Shown here: positions 33,261 to 42,369 of the stretch, piece by piece | Layout of the letters: each line of letters opens with the position of its first letter | Position numbering within the stretch: the stretch's first letter is position 1 | From: Arthrobacter sp. 9AX | Lineage (GTDB): Bacteria; Actinomycetota; Actinomycetes; Actinomycetales; Micrococcaceae | NCBI RefSeq assembly: GCF_902506095.1 | Contig: NZ_LR733293.1 | Coordinates: forward strand, 3,887,476-3,951,475 | Direction: 5' to 3' | Length of the DNA stretch: 64,000 bases | Notes under the pieces: generated by a model | What the model was told of the DNA's origin: nothing | Seen by the model: only the letters and a program-made list of their open reading frames with translations | Database searches by the model: none | Position numbers and translations under genes: made by a program

Positions 33261-36200
33261 TCACACCTTGAAGTACTTCGCCTCCGGGTGGTGGAACACG
33301 AACGCGTCCGTGGACTGCTCGGGGTGCAGCATCAGCTCGTCGCTGAGGATCACGCCCATCCGTTCGGGCTTGAGCAGTTCCGTCACCTTGCGGCGGTCCT
33401 CCATGTCCGGGCAGGCGGGGTAGCCGAGCGAGAACCGCGCACCGCGGTAGTCAAGCTTGAAATATCCTGCCGTGTCCTTCGGCTCCTCGGCCCCGAAGCC
33501 CAGCTCCTTGCGGATACGGGCGTGCCAGAATTCGGCGAGTGCCTCGGTGAGCTGCATGACCAGGCCGTTGAGCTCGTAGTAGTCGCGGTACTGGTTGGCG
33601 GCGAACATCTTGGAGGTGAACTCCTCGATCTTCGAGCCCGCCGTGACCAGCTGCACGGGCAGCACGTCGACCTGCCCGGATTCGCGGGACTTCACAAAGT
33701 CTGCGAGGCACAGGTGCCGGTCACGGCGCTGGCGCGGGAAGTCGAAACGGAGGCGGTCGGTGCCGATCGGGCCGCCTGAACCACCATCGGGGGCGAGCAG
33801 TCCCGCGGTGCCGAGGACGCCGTCGGCATCCTCGCCGTGGTGCAGCACCACCACCTGCTCCCCTTCGGAGACCACTGGGAAGTAGCCGTAGGCCACGGAG
33901 GCGTCGAGCATGCCCTCGCCGAGGATGCGGTCCAGCCAGTAGCGCAGGCGCGGCCGGCCCTCGCGTTCCACCAGTTCCTCGTAGGAGGCGCCGTCCTCGC
34001 CGCGGCCGGGCTTGAGCCCCCACTGCCCCATGAACGTGGCACGCTCGTCGAGGAACGCGGAATAGTCGTGGAGCGAGACGCCGCGCACGATGCGCGTGCC
34101 CCAGAACGGCGGTGCGGGAACGGGGTTGTCGGAGGCGACGTCGGACCGGCCCGGCATCGCCTCCGGCTCGGTGACCGTGAACTTCGGGCCGCCCTTGTGG
34201 ATGCGCTTCTTCAGCGGCGGCAGGCCGACGTCGTCCGGGGACTCACCGCGGGCAACGCGGACCAGGGGTTCCATGAGGGCCAGGCCCTCGAAGGCGTCCT
34301 TGGCGTACCTGACCACGCCGTCGAACTGCTCCGCCAGGTCCTGCTCCACGTAGGCGCGGGTCAGGGCGGCGCCGCCGAGGATTACGGGCCATTTCTTCGC
34401 CAAGCCGCGGGACTGCAACTCCGCGAGGTTCTCCTTCATCACCACGGTGGACTTCACGAGGAGGCCGGACATGCCGATCACGTCGGCGTTGTGCTCCTCG
34501 GCTGCGGCCATGATCTCGGCGATGCCCTGCTTGATGCCGATGTTGATGACCTTGTAGCCGTTGTTGGTGAGGATGATGTCCACCAGGTTCTTGCCGATGT
34601 CGTGCACATCGCCGCGCACGGTGGCGATCACCATGGTGCCCTTGCCCGAGGAATCGGACTTCTCCATGTGCGGCTCGAGCAGCGCAACGGCATTCTTCAT
34701 CACCTCGGCGGACTGCAGCACGAACGGCAGCTGCATCTCACCGGCGCCGAAGCGCTCGCCCACCACCTTCATGCCCTCGAGCAGGTGGTCGTTGATGATG
34801 CCGAGCGGTGTCATGCCCTCGCTGCGCGCCAGGTCCAGGTCGTCTTCGAGGCCCTTGCCTTCGCCGTCGATGATGCGGCGTTCCAGGCGCGCGCCGGTGG
34901 GCAGGGCGGCGAGTTCGGCGGCGCGCTGGTCCTTGAGCGCTGCGGTGTCGACGCCGGCGAACATGTCCAGCATGATGGCCAGGGGGTCGTAGGTGGTGTT
35001 GCCCTCGGCGTCGTATTCGCGGCGGTCGTAGACGAGGTCCAGGGCCACCTTGCGCTGTTCTTCCGGCAGTGAGGCGAGGGGGACAATCTTGGCAGCGTCG
35101 ATGATGCCGCTGGTCAGGCCCGCTTGGACGGCCTCGTGGAGGAACACGGAGTTCAGGACGATGCGCGCTGCGGGGTTCAAGCCGAAGGACACGTTGGACA
35201 CGCCGAGCGTGGTGTTGATGCCGGGGTACTTCGCGGTGATCTGGCGGATGGCCTCGATGGTTTCGATGCCGTCCCGGCGGGTTTCTTCCTGGCCGGTGGC
35301 GACGGGGAAGGTGAGGCAGTCGACGATGATGTCCTCGACGCGCATCCCCCATTCACCCACCAGGGCGTCCACGAGGCGGGAGGCGATGGCCACCTTGCCC
35401 TCGGTGGTGCGGGCCTGGCCCTGCTCGTCGATGGTCAGGGCGATGACGGCGGTGCCGTGTTCCTTGACCAGCGGCATGATGCGCGCAAAGCGGCTGTCCC
35501 GGCCGTCGCCGTCCTCGTAGTTGACGGAGTTGACCACCGGGCGTCCGCCGATGAGTTCGAGCCCGGCCTGCAGCACGGGCGGTTCCGTGGAGTCGATGAC
35601 GAGCGGAAGGGTGGAGGCCGACGCGAAACGGCTCACCACCTCCTTGATGTCCGCGACGCCGTCGCGCCCCACGTAGTCGATGCAGACGTCCAGCAGGTGG
35701 GCGCCGACGCGGATCTGCTCGCGGGCGATGTCCACGCAGTCGTCCCAGCGCTCTTCGAGCATGGCCTGGCGGAACGCCTTGGAGCCGTTGGCGTTGGTGC
35801 GCTCGCCGATGGCGAGGTAGGAGGCGTCCTGGTCGAAGTTCACGTGCTGGTAGAGGGAGGCGACGCCGGCTTCACGTTCCTCGGGGACGCGGGCGGGCGC
35901 TGCGCTGTTGGTGACCACGGCTTTGGCGCGGAAGGGGGCAAGACGTTCGACGACGGCGGCCATGTGCTCCGGCGTCGTACCGCAGCAGCCGCCCACCAGG
36001 CCGAGGCCAAATTCGCGGACGAACTGCTCGTGCGCAGTGGCGAGCTCGGTGGGAGTGAGCGGGTAGTGTGCGCCGTTGGCGCCGAGGATGGGCAGGCCGG
36101 CATTGGGCATGCAGGCGATGGCGACGGAGGACTGCTTGGAGAGGTGGCGGAGGTGCTCGCTCATTTCGTCCGGACCGGTGGCGCAGTTCAGGCCGATGGC

Positions 36201-36902
36201 GTCGACGCCGAGCGGTTCCAGGGCGGTGAGTGCGGCGCCGATTTCGGAGCCCATGAGCATGGTTCCGGTGGTTTCGACGGTGACTTCGACGAAGATGGGG
36301 AGGCGGATGCCGCGGGCGACGATGGCCTGCTTGCAGCCGTTGACGGCGGCTTTGGTCTGTAGCAGGTCCTGGCTGGTTTCGATGAGGAAGGCGTCTGCCC
36401 CGCCGTCGATGAGGCCCTCGGCCTGCAGGGCGAAGGTCTGTTTGAGGTAGTCGTAGCTGGTGTGGCCGAGGCTGGGGAGCTTGGTGCCGGGGCCCATGGA
36501 GCCGAGGACCCAGCGCATGCGGCCGTCTGTTTCTTCGGCAGCTTCCGCGCGGTCGCGGGCGATTTCCGCGCCCTTGCGCGCGAGTTCCTCGATACGGTCG
36601 TCGATTCCATAGTCGGAGAGGTTGGACCAGTTGGCGCCGAAGGTGTTGGTCTCGACGGCGTCGATGCCCGTTGCGAAGTAGGCGTCGTGGATGTCCGCGA
36701 GGACGTCCGGGCGGGTGTCGTTAAGGATCTCGTTGCAGCCCTCGAGGCCCAGGAAGTCCTCCTCAAGGGAGAGGTCCCGGCCCTGCAGCATTGTGCCCAT
36801 CGCGCCGTCGGCAATGACGACCCGGTGGTTCACTGCGTCCAGGAGCTCCTGCGCGCGGGCAGGGCGGGGCACGGATTCGATGTCGAGCGCAAAACGGGGC
36901 AT
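33261..36902 (-). CDS. metH: Cobalamin-dependent methionine synthase
   Basis: 1213 residues, full length. It transfers the methyl group of 5-methyl-tetrahydrofolate to homocysteine via methylcobalamin. The homocysteine domain (1-330) has GAMGTMLQ and the zinc cysteines in GGCCGTTPEH. The pterin domain (about 355-620) includes GERTNANGSKAF. The cobalamin domain has RGDVHDIGKNLV with the axial histidine, and the activation domain ends AKYFKV. Start ATG at MPRFALDIES; a TTG one codon earlier is possible. No Shine-Dalgarno is visible. The AT-richer island begins just upstream of its 5' end. Confidence 0.96.
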   Translation of the reverse strand: MPRFALDIESVPRPARAQELLDAVNHRVVIADGAMGTMLQGRDLSLEEDFLGLEGCNEILNDTRPDVLADIHDAYFATGIDAVETNTFGANWSNLSDYGIDDRIEELARKGAEIARDRAEAAEETDGRMRWVLGSMGPGTKLPSLGHTSYDYLKQTFALQAEGLIDGGADAFLIETSQDLLQTKAAVNGCKQAIVARGIRLPIFVEVTVETTGTMLMGSEIGAALTALEPLGVDAIGLNCATGPDEMSEHLRHLSKQSSVAIACMPNAGLPILGANGAHYPLTPTELATAHEQFVREFGLGLVGGCCGTTPEHMAAVVERLAPFRAKAVVTNSAAPARVPEEREAGVASLYQHVNFDQDASYLAIGERTNANGSKAFRQAMLEERWDDCVDIAREQIRVGAHLLDVCIDYVGRDGVADIKEVVSRFASASTLPLVIDSTEPPVLQAGLELIGGRPVVNSVNYEDGDGRDSRFARIMPLVKEHGTAVIALTIDEQGQARTTEGKVAIASRLVDALVGEWGMRVEDIIVDCLTFPVATGQEETRRDGIETIEAIRQITAKYPGINTTLGVSNVSFGLNPAARIVLNSVFLHEAVQAGLTSGIIDAAKIVPLASLPEEQRKVALDLVYDRREYDAEGNTTYDPLAIMLDMFAGVDTAALKDQRAAELAALPTGARLERRIIDGEGKGLEDDLDLARSEGMTPLGIINDHLLEGMKVVGERFGAGEMQLPFVLQSAEVMKNAVALLEPHMEKSDSSGKGTMVIATVRGDVHDIGKNLVDIILTNNGYKVINIGIKQGIAEIMAAAEEHNADVIGMSGLLVKSTVVMKENLAELQSRGLAKKWPVILGGAALTRAYVEQDLAEQFDGVVRYAKDAFEGLALMEPLVRVARGESPDDVGLPPLKKRIHKGGPKFTVTEPEAMPGRSDVASDNPVPAPPFWGTRIVRGVSLHDYSAFLDERATFMGQWGLKPGRGEDGASYEELVEREGRPRLRYWLDRILGEGMLDASVAYGYFPVVSEGEQVVVLHHGEDADGVLGTAGLLAPDGGSGGPIGTDRLRFDFPRQRRDRHLCLADFVKSRESGQVDVLPVQLVTAGSKIEEFTSKMFAANQYRDYYELNGLVMQLTEALAEFWHARIRKELGFGAEEPKDTAGYFKLDYRGARFSLGYPACPDMEDRRKVTELLKPERMGVILSDELMLHPEQSTDAFVFHHPEAKYFKV

Positions 36903-37371
36903 CAAACAAGGTTACGCGGCGGGGCCAAGTACATTGCTTAGTGTTTCTGTGTGCTACGTGCGGGCGGATTGTCACCAGCGCCGGTCGTGAGGCTCGCCCA
37001 GGCATGACCGCCGGAAGGACTTAGCCCGTTGAGAGTCAACGATGATTCCGGCAGCCGGAGCCTCTGCAAGCCACGATAAGCTCGTTGGTCAGTCAAGTGC
37101 TCTCCTATCCAAGAACTCAGAGTGGAGGTTTTGCCACGACTATTCAGCCCGTTCGACTTACACCCGCTCTCTCCCCTACTCCTGCTCTCTTGCTTGTAAC
37201 CATCGCGGACGCTCCTTGTCGCCACTACGCAGGCGGTCTTCCGCGAAGTTAGGCGGAAGACCTGCCATGCACCAAACCGAAGCCAGCCAATGCGCGGAGC
37301 AAATGATGCTCGCCCCTTTCCCTACGCTTGAGAAGCGAAGTGTGGCCTCCCCTACCCAGTAAGTTAGAGGC
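36903..37371. other. Noncoding junction between metH and the accessory operon
   Basis: Base composition drops towards AT across this 469-base stretch. A strong hairpin lies at 37229-37265, GGTCTTCCGC (37235-37244) with GCGGAAGACC (37253-37262), about 107 nt before the first gene of the island. TTGAGA near 37329 could be a -35 element, but no convincing -10 follows. No gene was recognised. Confidence 0.5.
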
Positions 37372-38265
37372 ATGATCGCGGAGCCCATCAACGTCAAGTT
37401 ATTACTCGAGTCGAGAAGCGAGTTCTCCGATTCCAATATCTGGCCGATGCAGCCGATGGACATCGACCCGGCGGGGTGGATGAGCAACTTTGACGAGGAA
37501 GACAGGCCAGTGGCGGCAGCTCTTCTGGAGTCTTTCGTATTCTTCAATGACGAAATGGTCTCATCGCTCTTGCGTTCTGCGCTGGCCTCAATTGCAAGCC
37601 ATCCAGATTTTGAAGCCGGTATAGCTGCTTGGGAGGGCTTCTTAGATCAAGTGCTTGTATCGTTCCCGACGGGTGAAGAACCTAGCCCCACTGACTCTGG
37701 ATACCACTTTGTAAGAAAAATGCGACAATTCGGGTTCGATGAGGATCGGATTCTCGACCCCCAAGGAATGGCGAATCGGATTGAGCACCAACAAAATTCC
37801 GTCTCCTTGATATTGGTCGATGACATCATCGGCAGCGGAGACCAGCTCGTAGCCTCATGGAATCGTGACTATCCACTGCGAAGCGGCGGATATACATCCT
37901 TGGCCGCCCATTGGGAGGAAAAGAAGATCGACGCCGTGTACGTCATCGCTCCCGTTGTGACTTGGGAAGCTAAACGGCGCTTGGGGGAAGACCTACCATT
38001 CATGCGTGTCCGTGCGGCTCACACTCTCGGCCAAGAGTATTCTGCTCTGAGCGAGCACACTCTCTTGGTGCCCGGGATCTTACGCAAGCAGTTGAAGGAC
38101 GTAGTCATCAAGTATGCACTTCGCATAGGCTTTTCGGAGGACGAGGCCTTTGGACATGGGCGGTTCGGGCTAAACCTCGCCTTCGGCCACTCGACACCGG
38201 ATCTCACTCTGCCTTTGATTTGGTCAACCGCGGAGGGTTGGAAGCCGCTCAGGAGAAGAAACTGA
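37372..38265 (+). CDS. Phosphoribosyltransferase-like protein of a conflict system (PRTase-CE type)
   Basis: 297 residues. The PRPP-binding loop signature is LILVDDIIGSGDQL (147-160): two acidic residues then a Gly/Ser-rich turn, as in type I phosphoribosyltransferases. The rest (an N-terminal helical region with VKLLLESRSEFSDSNIW, and a C-terminal part with IKYALRIGFSEDEAFGHGRFG and ALVAFGHSTP-like NLAFGHSTPDLTLPLIW) does not match nucleotide-salvage enzymes. I recall such proteins being grouped as PRTase-CE in comparative studies of bacterial conflict systems. First gene of a four-gene overlapping operon; its stop overlaps the next ATG (TGATG). Probable effector or nucleotide sensor (inference). 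Confidence 0.75.
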   Translation: MIAEPINVKLLLESRSEFSDSNIWPMQPMDIDPAGWMSNFDEEDRPVAAALLESFVFFNDEMVSSLLRSALASIASHPDFEAGIAAWEGFLDQVLVSFPTGEEPSPTDSGYHFVRKMRQFGFDEDRILDPQGMANRIEHQQNSVSLILVDDIIGSGDQLVASWNRDYPLRSGGYTSLAAHWEEKKIDAVYVIAPVVTWEAKRRLGEDLPFMRVRAAHTLGQEYSALSEHTLLVPGILRKQLKDVVIKYALRIGFSEDEAFGHGRFGLNLAFGHSTPDLTLPLIWSTAEGWKPLRRRN

Positions 38266-40163
38266 TGGCGCGGGAGGGGTCGGCTGACGTTTCCGCCAGG
38301 ATCCAACGGTATTTGGGTCAGTACCGTGCCGAGTACCTACGCGACAAAATTTTTGACCTCTTCTCTGAACCTGCCTACTGGGACCGCTTGTCGGATACAA
38401 AGCCCTGTCTGATTGTTGGTGGTCGTGGAACAGGAAAAACAACAACGCTTCGGCAACTCGCTTATGAGGGTCAATATCGGCTTCACGGATCGGATATTGC
38501 TAGCTGGAGTGCTTTGGGACTTTACTGGCGAATCGAAACAAATCTAACTGCAACCTTTCAAGGGACAAGGCTTTCCGAAGCAGACTGGATTCGCACGTTT
38601 TCTCACTACATCAATCTGCAATTCGTAGATATGCTCGTTTCATTTGTCACTTGGCGCCAGTCCACCTTGGGGGAAGCTACAAGACTCAATCCGCGCGAGC
38701 TACGCAGGACCTGTCTTGCCCTCAGGATGGACGAGACTACCGATTTTTCGGCATTTGCCGACCAAGTCAGTGACCAGATCCTCCGATTCGAATCGGCAAT
38801 AAACGGATTAGGCACGCCTCTTTCCGATTTGGACCTATCAGTTCTTGGCCGCCCAGTAGCTTCAATGGTAGCTGCTATCCTGGATGACGAATCAATTGGG
38901 CAGTCAGACATAGCTTTTTGTCTTGATGAATACGAAAATTTAGAACCGTATCAGCAACGCGTTATCAATACGTTAATAAAGCATGTTGGCGATGGAGGCT
39001 TCACGTTCAAAATCGGCATGCGTCAAAACGGCCTACATGAACGCGCAACTCTCAGTTCATCAGAATTCTTGGTAGAACCCGCCGATTTCGTAAAAATCAA
39101 CATTGAAGATGAGATCAAGCAGAACGGTTTTGGCCGTTTCGCTGCGTCCGTCTGCAATGATCGACTAGTCAAAATGTCCCTTGAAGACCGCGAGTTCTCA
39201 GCACTCCGACTCCTCACCGTGCAGGACCTCCTGCCAGAGATGTCACTTGCGTCAGAAGCATCACTGTTGGGTGCAAGCAGAATAAGAGACGATGCGCGTA
39301 ATCAGCTACTCCATGAAGGCGTGGCAGCCGAAGACCTGCGCCGCTTTGACTCTATGGATGATCTTGAGGCTTGCTTCGTTGGGTTCTGGGCTGAGTCCCA
39401 AGACACATCCCTTTCAAGTGTACTTACAGAGGCACTAGCGAAGCCTGGCGAGTGGAAAACGCGTGTAGGGAATCATGGCTACGCCATGCTCTTTTCGCTC
39501 CGACCTGGGCGCACGGGCCTATCCAAGTACTACTGCGGCTGGTCCACATTCCTAATGCTTGCGGACGGCAATATACGTTACCTTCTGTACCTCGTGACAG
39601 AGGCACTAATACAACATGTAAAGCAGGGTGGCGATCTCTTGTCGCCCGTTTCCGCACATAACCAAACCGTCGCTGCGCAGGCTGTTGGTGAACGAGTGGT
39701 ATTCGAGCTCGCTGGTTTACATAAGCGCGGCACCCAGTTGACACGCCTTGTTCTTGGTCTCGGTCGAGTATTTGGAGTGATGGCAAAGCAACCACACGGT
39801 CACGCACCCGAAGTCTCGCAGTTTCGAATCACCGACAACAAGTCCAACGAGGAAATTAAGGAATTGCTGACAGCCGGCGTTATGCATAATGCTCTAGTTA
39901 GATTTACTGGAGATAAGATGGCCGCAGTTTCTCCGGAAACGAAAGACTTCGATTATCAGCTTCATCCAATTGTGTCTCCATTTTTCGTGTACAGCCCAAG
40001 ACGCAAGAGACGCATGAATCTTCGCTCGGAAGACTTTTTGGGCCTTGCTAGCACTGATTCTACAAAGTACATCCGGAAACTTTTATCGCGAACAAACAGA
40101 GAAATCGAGAGCGAGCCGCCAGCGCAGCTGTCACTGTTTTCGGAGTTCTTCAATGGTGGCTAA
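38265..40163 (+). CDS. ORC/CDC6-like AAA ATPase
   Basis: 632 residues. Walker A is GGRGTGKTT (52-60) and Walker B is IAFCLDEYENL (216-226), followed by a sensor-like segment FTFKIGMRQNGLHERATLSS. The N-terminal core matches ORC-CDC6/STAND-like P-loop ATPases; the long C-terminal region (about 330-632) carries helices and a possible winged-helix portion. It has no replication-initiator context such as an origin or parAB. AGGAG lies 11 nt before the ATG. It probably acts as the regulatory or target-sensing ATPase for the preceding phosphoribosyltransferase-like protein (inference from coupling). Confidence 0.75.
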   Translation: MAREGSADVSARIQRYLGQYRAEYLRDKIFDLFSEPAYWDRLSDTKPCLIVGGRGTGKTTTLRQLAYEGQYRLHGSDIASWSALGLYWRIETNLTATFQGTRLSEADWIRTFSHYINLQFVDMLVSFVTWRQSTLGEATRLNPRELRRTCLALRMDETTDFSAFADQVSDQILRFESAINGLGTPLSDLDLSVLGRPVASMVAAILDDESIGQSDIAFCLDEYENLEPYQQRVINTLIKHVGDGGFTFKIGMRQNGLHERATLSSSEFLVEPADFVKINIEDEIKQNGFGRFAASVCNDRLVKMSLEDREFSALRLLTVQDLLPEMSLASEASLLGASRIRDDARNQLLHEGVAAEDLRRFDSMDDLEACFVGFWAESQDTSLSSVLTEALAKPGEWKTRVGNHGYAMLFSLRPGRTGLSKYYCGWSTFLMLADGNIRYLLYLVTEALIQHVKQGGDLLSPVSAHNQTVAAQAVGERVVFELAGLHKRGTQLTRLVLGLGRVFGVMAKQPHGHAPEVSQFRITDNKSNEEIKELLTAGVMHNALVRFTGDKMAAVSPETKDFDYQLHPIVSPFFVYSPRRKRRMNLRSEDFLGLASTDSTKYIRKLLSRTNREIESEPPAQLSLFSEFFNGG

Positions 40164-41127
40164 AATATATCCTGGCCTAACCCAGGAGTTGCGGCGTGAG
40201 AATTTCCTGCTGCCCGCCGGTTCTTCTTACCTCTACAAATGCGCTGGAGCGGAGGAGCGAGCACTTGTCGACGCGACCTGGCTTGAAACCCAGGCTAGCC
40301 GCGGAGTAAACATCGTGGAGCTTTCAGCTGAGACGAAAGAGTCTGCGTCGTTCCGGCATCAGTCGGGCGGTCAGAACGTGGAACTTTCTCTTTTCAACCT
40401 TGCCGAGGTCCAGGAATATCTGAAGCCGCTACCCCAACCAATTTATATTGACATAACAGGTGCCGCATTTGGCACCTGGGCGGTTTTGGTTCGAGCTGCG
40501 TTGACCTCACAACTTGATCTCAAGGTACTTTACGTCGAACCAAAAGATTACATGAGAGCGGATTCGCCTGTTGGGAGTTTGAAGTACAACCTATCCGAAA
40601 GGACGGACGGAATCTCACCTTTGCCGGGCTTTGCTCGACTTGCCAGAGCACGCCGCTCTGGTGGGGACATACTTGTGCCTTTGCTGGGATTCGAGGGGGA
40701 TCGATTAGCGCGAATCTTTGAAGAGGTTCAGCCTTCAGATTCCTCCACCTACCCGGTGGTCGGCCTTCCGGGCTTTCGGCCGGAGTACCCCTTTCACACC
40801 ATCGAAAGCAACATTCGTTACTTGGATGAACAACGTTCAATGTCAAAGATGCGTTTTGCCCGCGCCAATTGTCCCTTCAGTCTTTATGCGCTGTTGTCGG
40901 AGTTAGCTTCATACTTTCCCGACCGTCTTATTCAGATCGCAGTTCTTGGCACGAAACCCCACGCACTGGGCGCCGCATTATTCGTGATGTCACGTCCACA
41001 CCAAGCAGCGCTTTTATACGACCACCCCATACGTTCCCAGGGTCGGACAAGTGGCTCTGGAAGACTTTGCATTTATGATATTGAGAAGTTCCAGTCATTC
41101 AAACCCCTTCTCATGGGCACGGCTTGA
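40153..41127 (+). CDS. Unassigned Rossmann-like protein in the ATPase/PRTase operon
   Basis: 324 residues, family not recognised. IYIDITGAAFGTWAVLV (97-113) followed by LDLKVLYVEP (121-130) looks like the beta-strand, D-x-T-G loop, helix, beta-strand start of CARF/Card1-type Rossmann domains. A second alpha/beta part has LIQIAVLGTKPHALGAALFV (259-278) and ends RTSGSGRLCIYDI. It could bind a nucleotide or be a regulatory partner; this is a weak structural guess. The start at MVAKIYPGL overlaps the ATPase gene by 11 nt, and its stop overlaps the next start (TTGA). Confidence 0.6.
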   Translation: MVAKIYPGLTQELRRENFLLPAGSSYLYKCAGAEERALVDATWLETQASRGVNIVELSAETKESASFRHQSGGQNVELSLFNLAEVQEYLKPLPQPIYIDITGAAFGTWAVLVRAALTSQLDLKVLYVEPKDYMRADSPVGSLKYNLSERTDGISPLPGFARLARARRSGGDILVPLLGFEGDRLARIFEEVQPSDSSTYPVVGLPGFRPEYPFHTIESNIRYLDEQRSMSKMRFARANCPFSLYALLSELASYFPDRLIQIAVLGTKPHALGAALFVMSRPHQAALLYDHPIRSQGRTSGSGRLCIYDIEKFQSFKPLLMGTA

Positions 41128-42278
41128 GGATTAGTTTGGACCGTTTTTATTCTCCTAATTGGATGGCTCAAGCTTTATGCGAGCCATTCGATCTAGTTTC
41201 TGGTACAAGAGTTTTCGATCCAACAATGGGTGAAGGCGCATTACTACTCGCTGCCGAGGAAGGTGGTGCCGGGAACTCGGTTGAATTGATGGGCTGCGAT
41301 CTTGATCCCTTGACTGTCAAGGGAGTTCAAGAAAGGCATCCGGGGTGGCGGGTTGGCCGAGCCGACATATATTCGAAGGCATCCCGGGTAAGCAGTCCGG
41401 TTTGGCGAACCGCGCGGCAAGGAGTGGACCTCGTGGTCCTAAATCCGCCTTTCTCATACAGAGGAAAGCAACGCAGAACGATCAGTTTACTGGGCTCCTC
41501 GTATCGAGCTACTCCGGCGGTTGCGGCATTAGCGATCGTACTTGACGAAGTGAAGACTTCCCAGGGTGTGGGCGTTGTTCTTCCTGAGGGGAGTTTCCAC
41601 GGCGAGATTAATGAAGAAGTGTGGCAGGGTATACACACAAATTTCGACGTTGATCTGGTCCAAAAACTTCCGCGTGGCTCTTTCCGCAACGCAAAGGCAT
41701 CGTCCGTTCTCTTGACAATCCGCGGGCGGGACAAGTCACTACGAACCGTGAGTCCACCGGCGACCAGATTAGGAGGAACCTCTTATTCGAGAGCCTGTCG
41801 GTGTGTAGACGTTGTCAGAGGACGCATTCATAATTCGCGGTTGTGGGAGCACCCGGATGCTGGCGCACGTTTCGTGCATACAAGCAACCTGTTGAACGGC
41901 CGGATTTCCCGGGTCGAGCGATTTCAGTCACCGAAACTTGCAACGCGGGGCCCCATGGTGTTGTTGCCCCGCGTCGGACGTTTTTATCCGGAAAAGGTTG
42001 TCATGGTGGAGTCGGAAGAACTCGTACTGAGTGACTGCGTAATTGCCCTCCGAGTCAAGGAGCCATCGAACTTGTCTGCGCTGAAGTCAACGTTGCTTCA
42101 TCCAGCGACAGGGCTTTCCCGCCAATATAGTGGTACAGGTGCGCCTTACATAACAGTCCGCGACGTCATGGCACTGCTGGAATCCGCAGGACTTAACCCT
42201 CGTCACATAACGAACCTTGAAGAATCATTCACATGCCTTTGCGGGGCCGAGTTTGCGACCTCTCAGAGCGCCAGTTAA
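41124..42278 (+). CDS. N6-adenine DNA methyltransferase-like protein
   Basis: 384 residues from a TTG overlapping the previous stop. SAM-binding motif I is FDPTMGEGALL (31-41), followed by the acidic motif GCDLDP (57-62). The catalytic motif IV is NPPF (107-110). These are the hallmarks of N6-adenine methylases of type I/IIG restriction families (also eco57I-like). No specificity subunit or nuclease domain is visible in this chain. The C-terminal region (about 230-384) may hold target recognition and ends with a CxC pair. It could mark self DNA for the system or serve as a substrate-modifying effector. Confidence 0.75.
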   Translation: MRISLDRFYSPNWMAQALCEPFDLVSGTRVFDPTMGEGALLLAAEEGGAGNSVELMGCDLDPLTVKGVQERHPGWRVGRADIYSKASRVSSPVWRTARQGVDLVVLNPPFSYRGKQRRTISLLGSSYRATPAVAALAIVLDEVKTSQGVGVVLPEGSFHGEINEEVWQGIHTNFDVDLVQKLPRGSFRNAKASSVLLTIRGRDKSLRTVSPPATRLGGTSYSRACRCVDVVRGRIHNSRLWEHPDAGARFVHTSNLLNGRISRVERFQSPKLATRGPMVLLPRVGRFYPEKVVMVESEELVLSDCVIALRVKEPSNLSALKSTLLHPATGLSRQYSGTGAPYITVRDVMALLESAGLNPRHITNLEESFTCLCGAEFATSQSAS

Positions 42279-42369
42279 TAGTTCTTGGTTGTAGTCCCGG
42301 CCGGAACGCAGAGCTTCCGCTTATGGGTACTCAGAGGACAGTCGGCCGAATGCCATTTATACGCGTTCA

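Noticed and set aside
36938..37225. A 95-codon minus-strand open frame before the accessory operon
   Set aside because: No family resemblance, no convincing start site, and composition of noncoding DNA; treated as chance.
38265..40163. Interpretation of the AAA ATPase as a plasmid or phage replication initiator
   Set aside because: No origin repeats, partition genes or phage genes nearby, and it is coupled to a phosphoribosyltransferase-like gene and a methylase.
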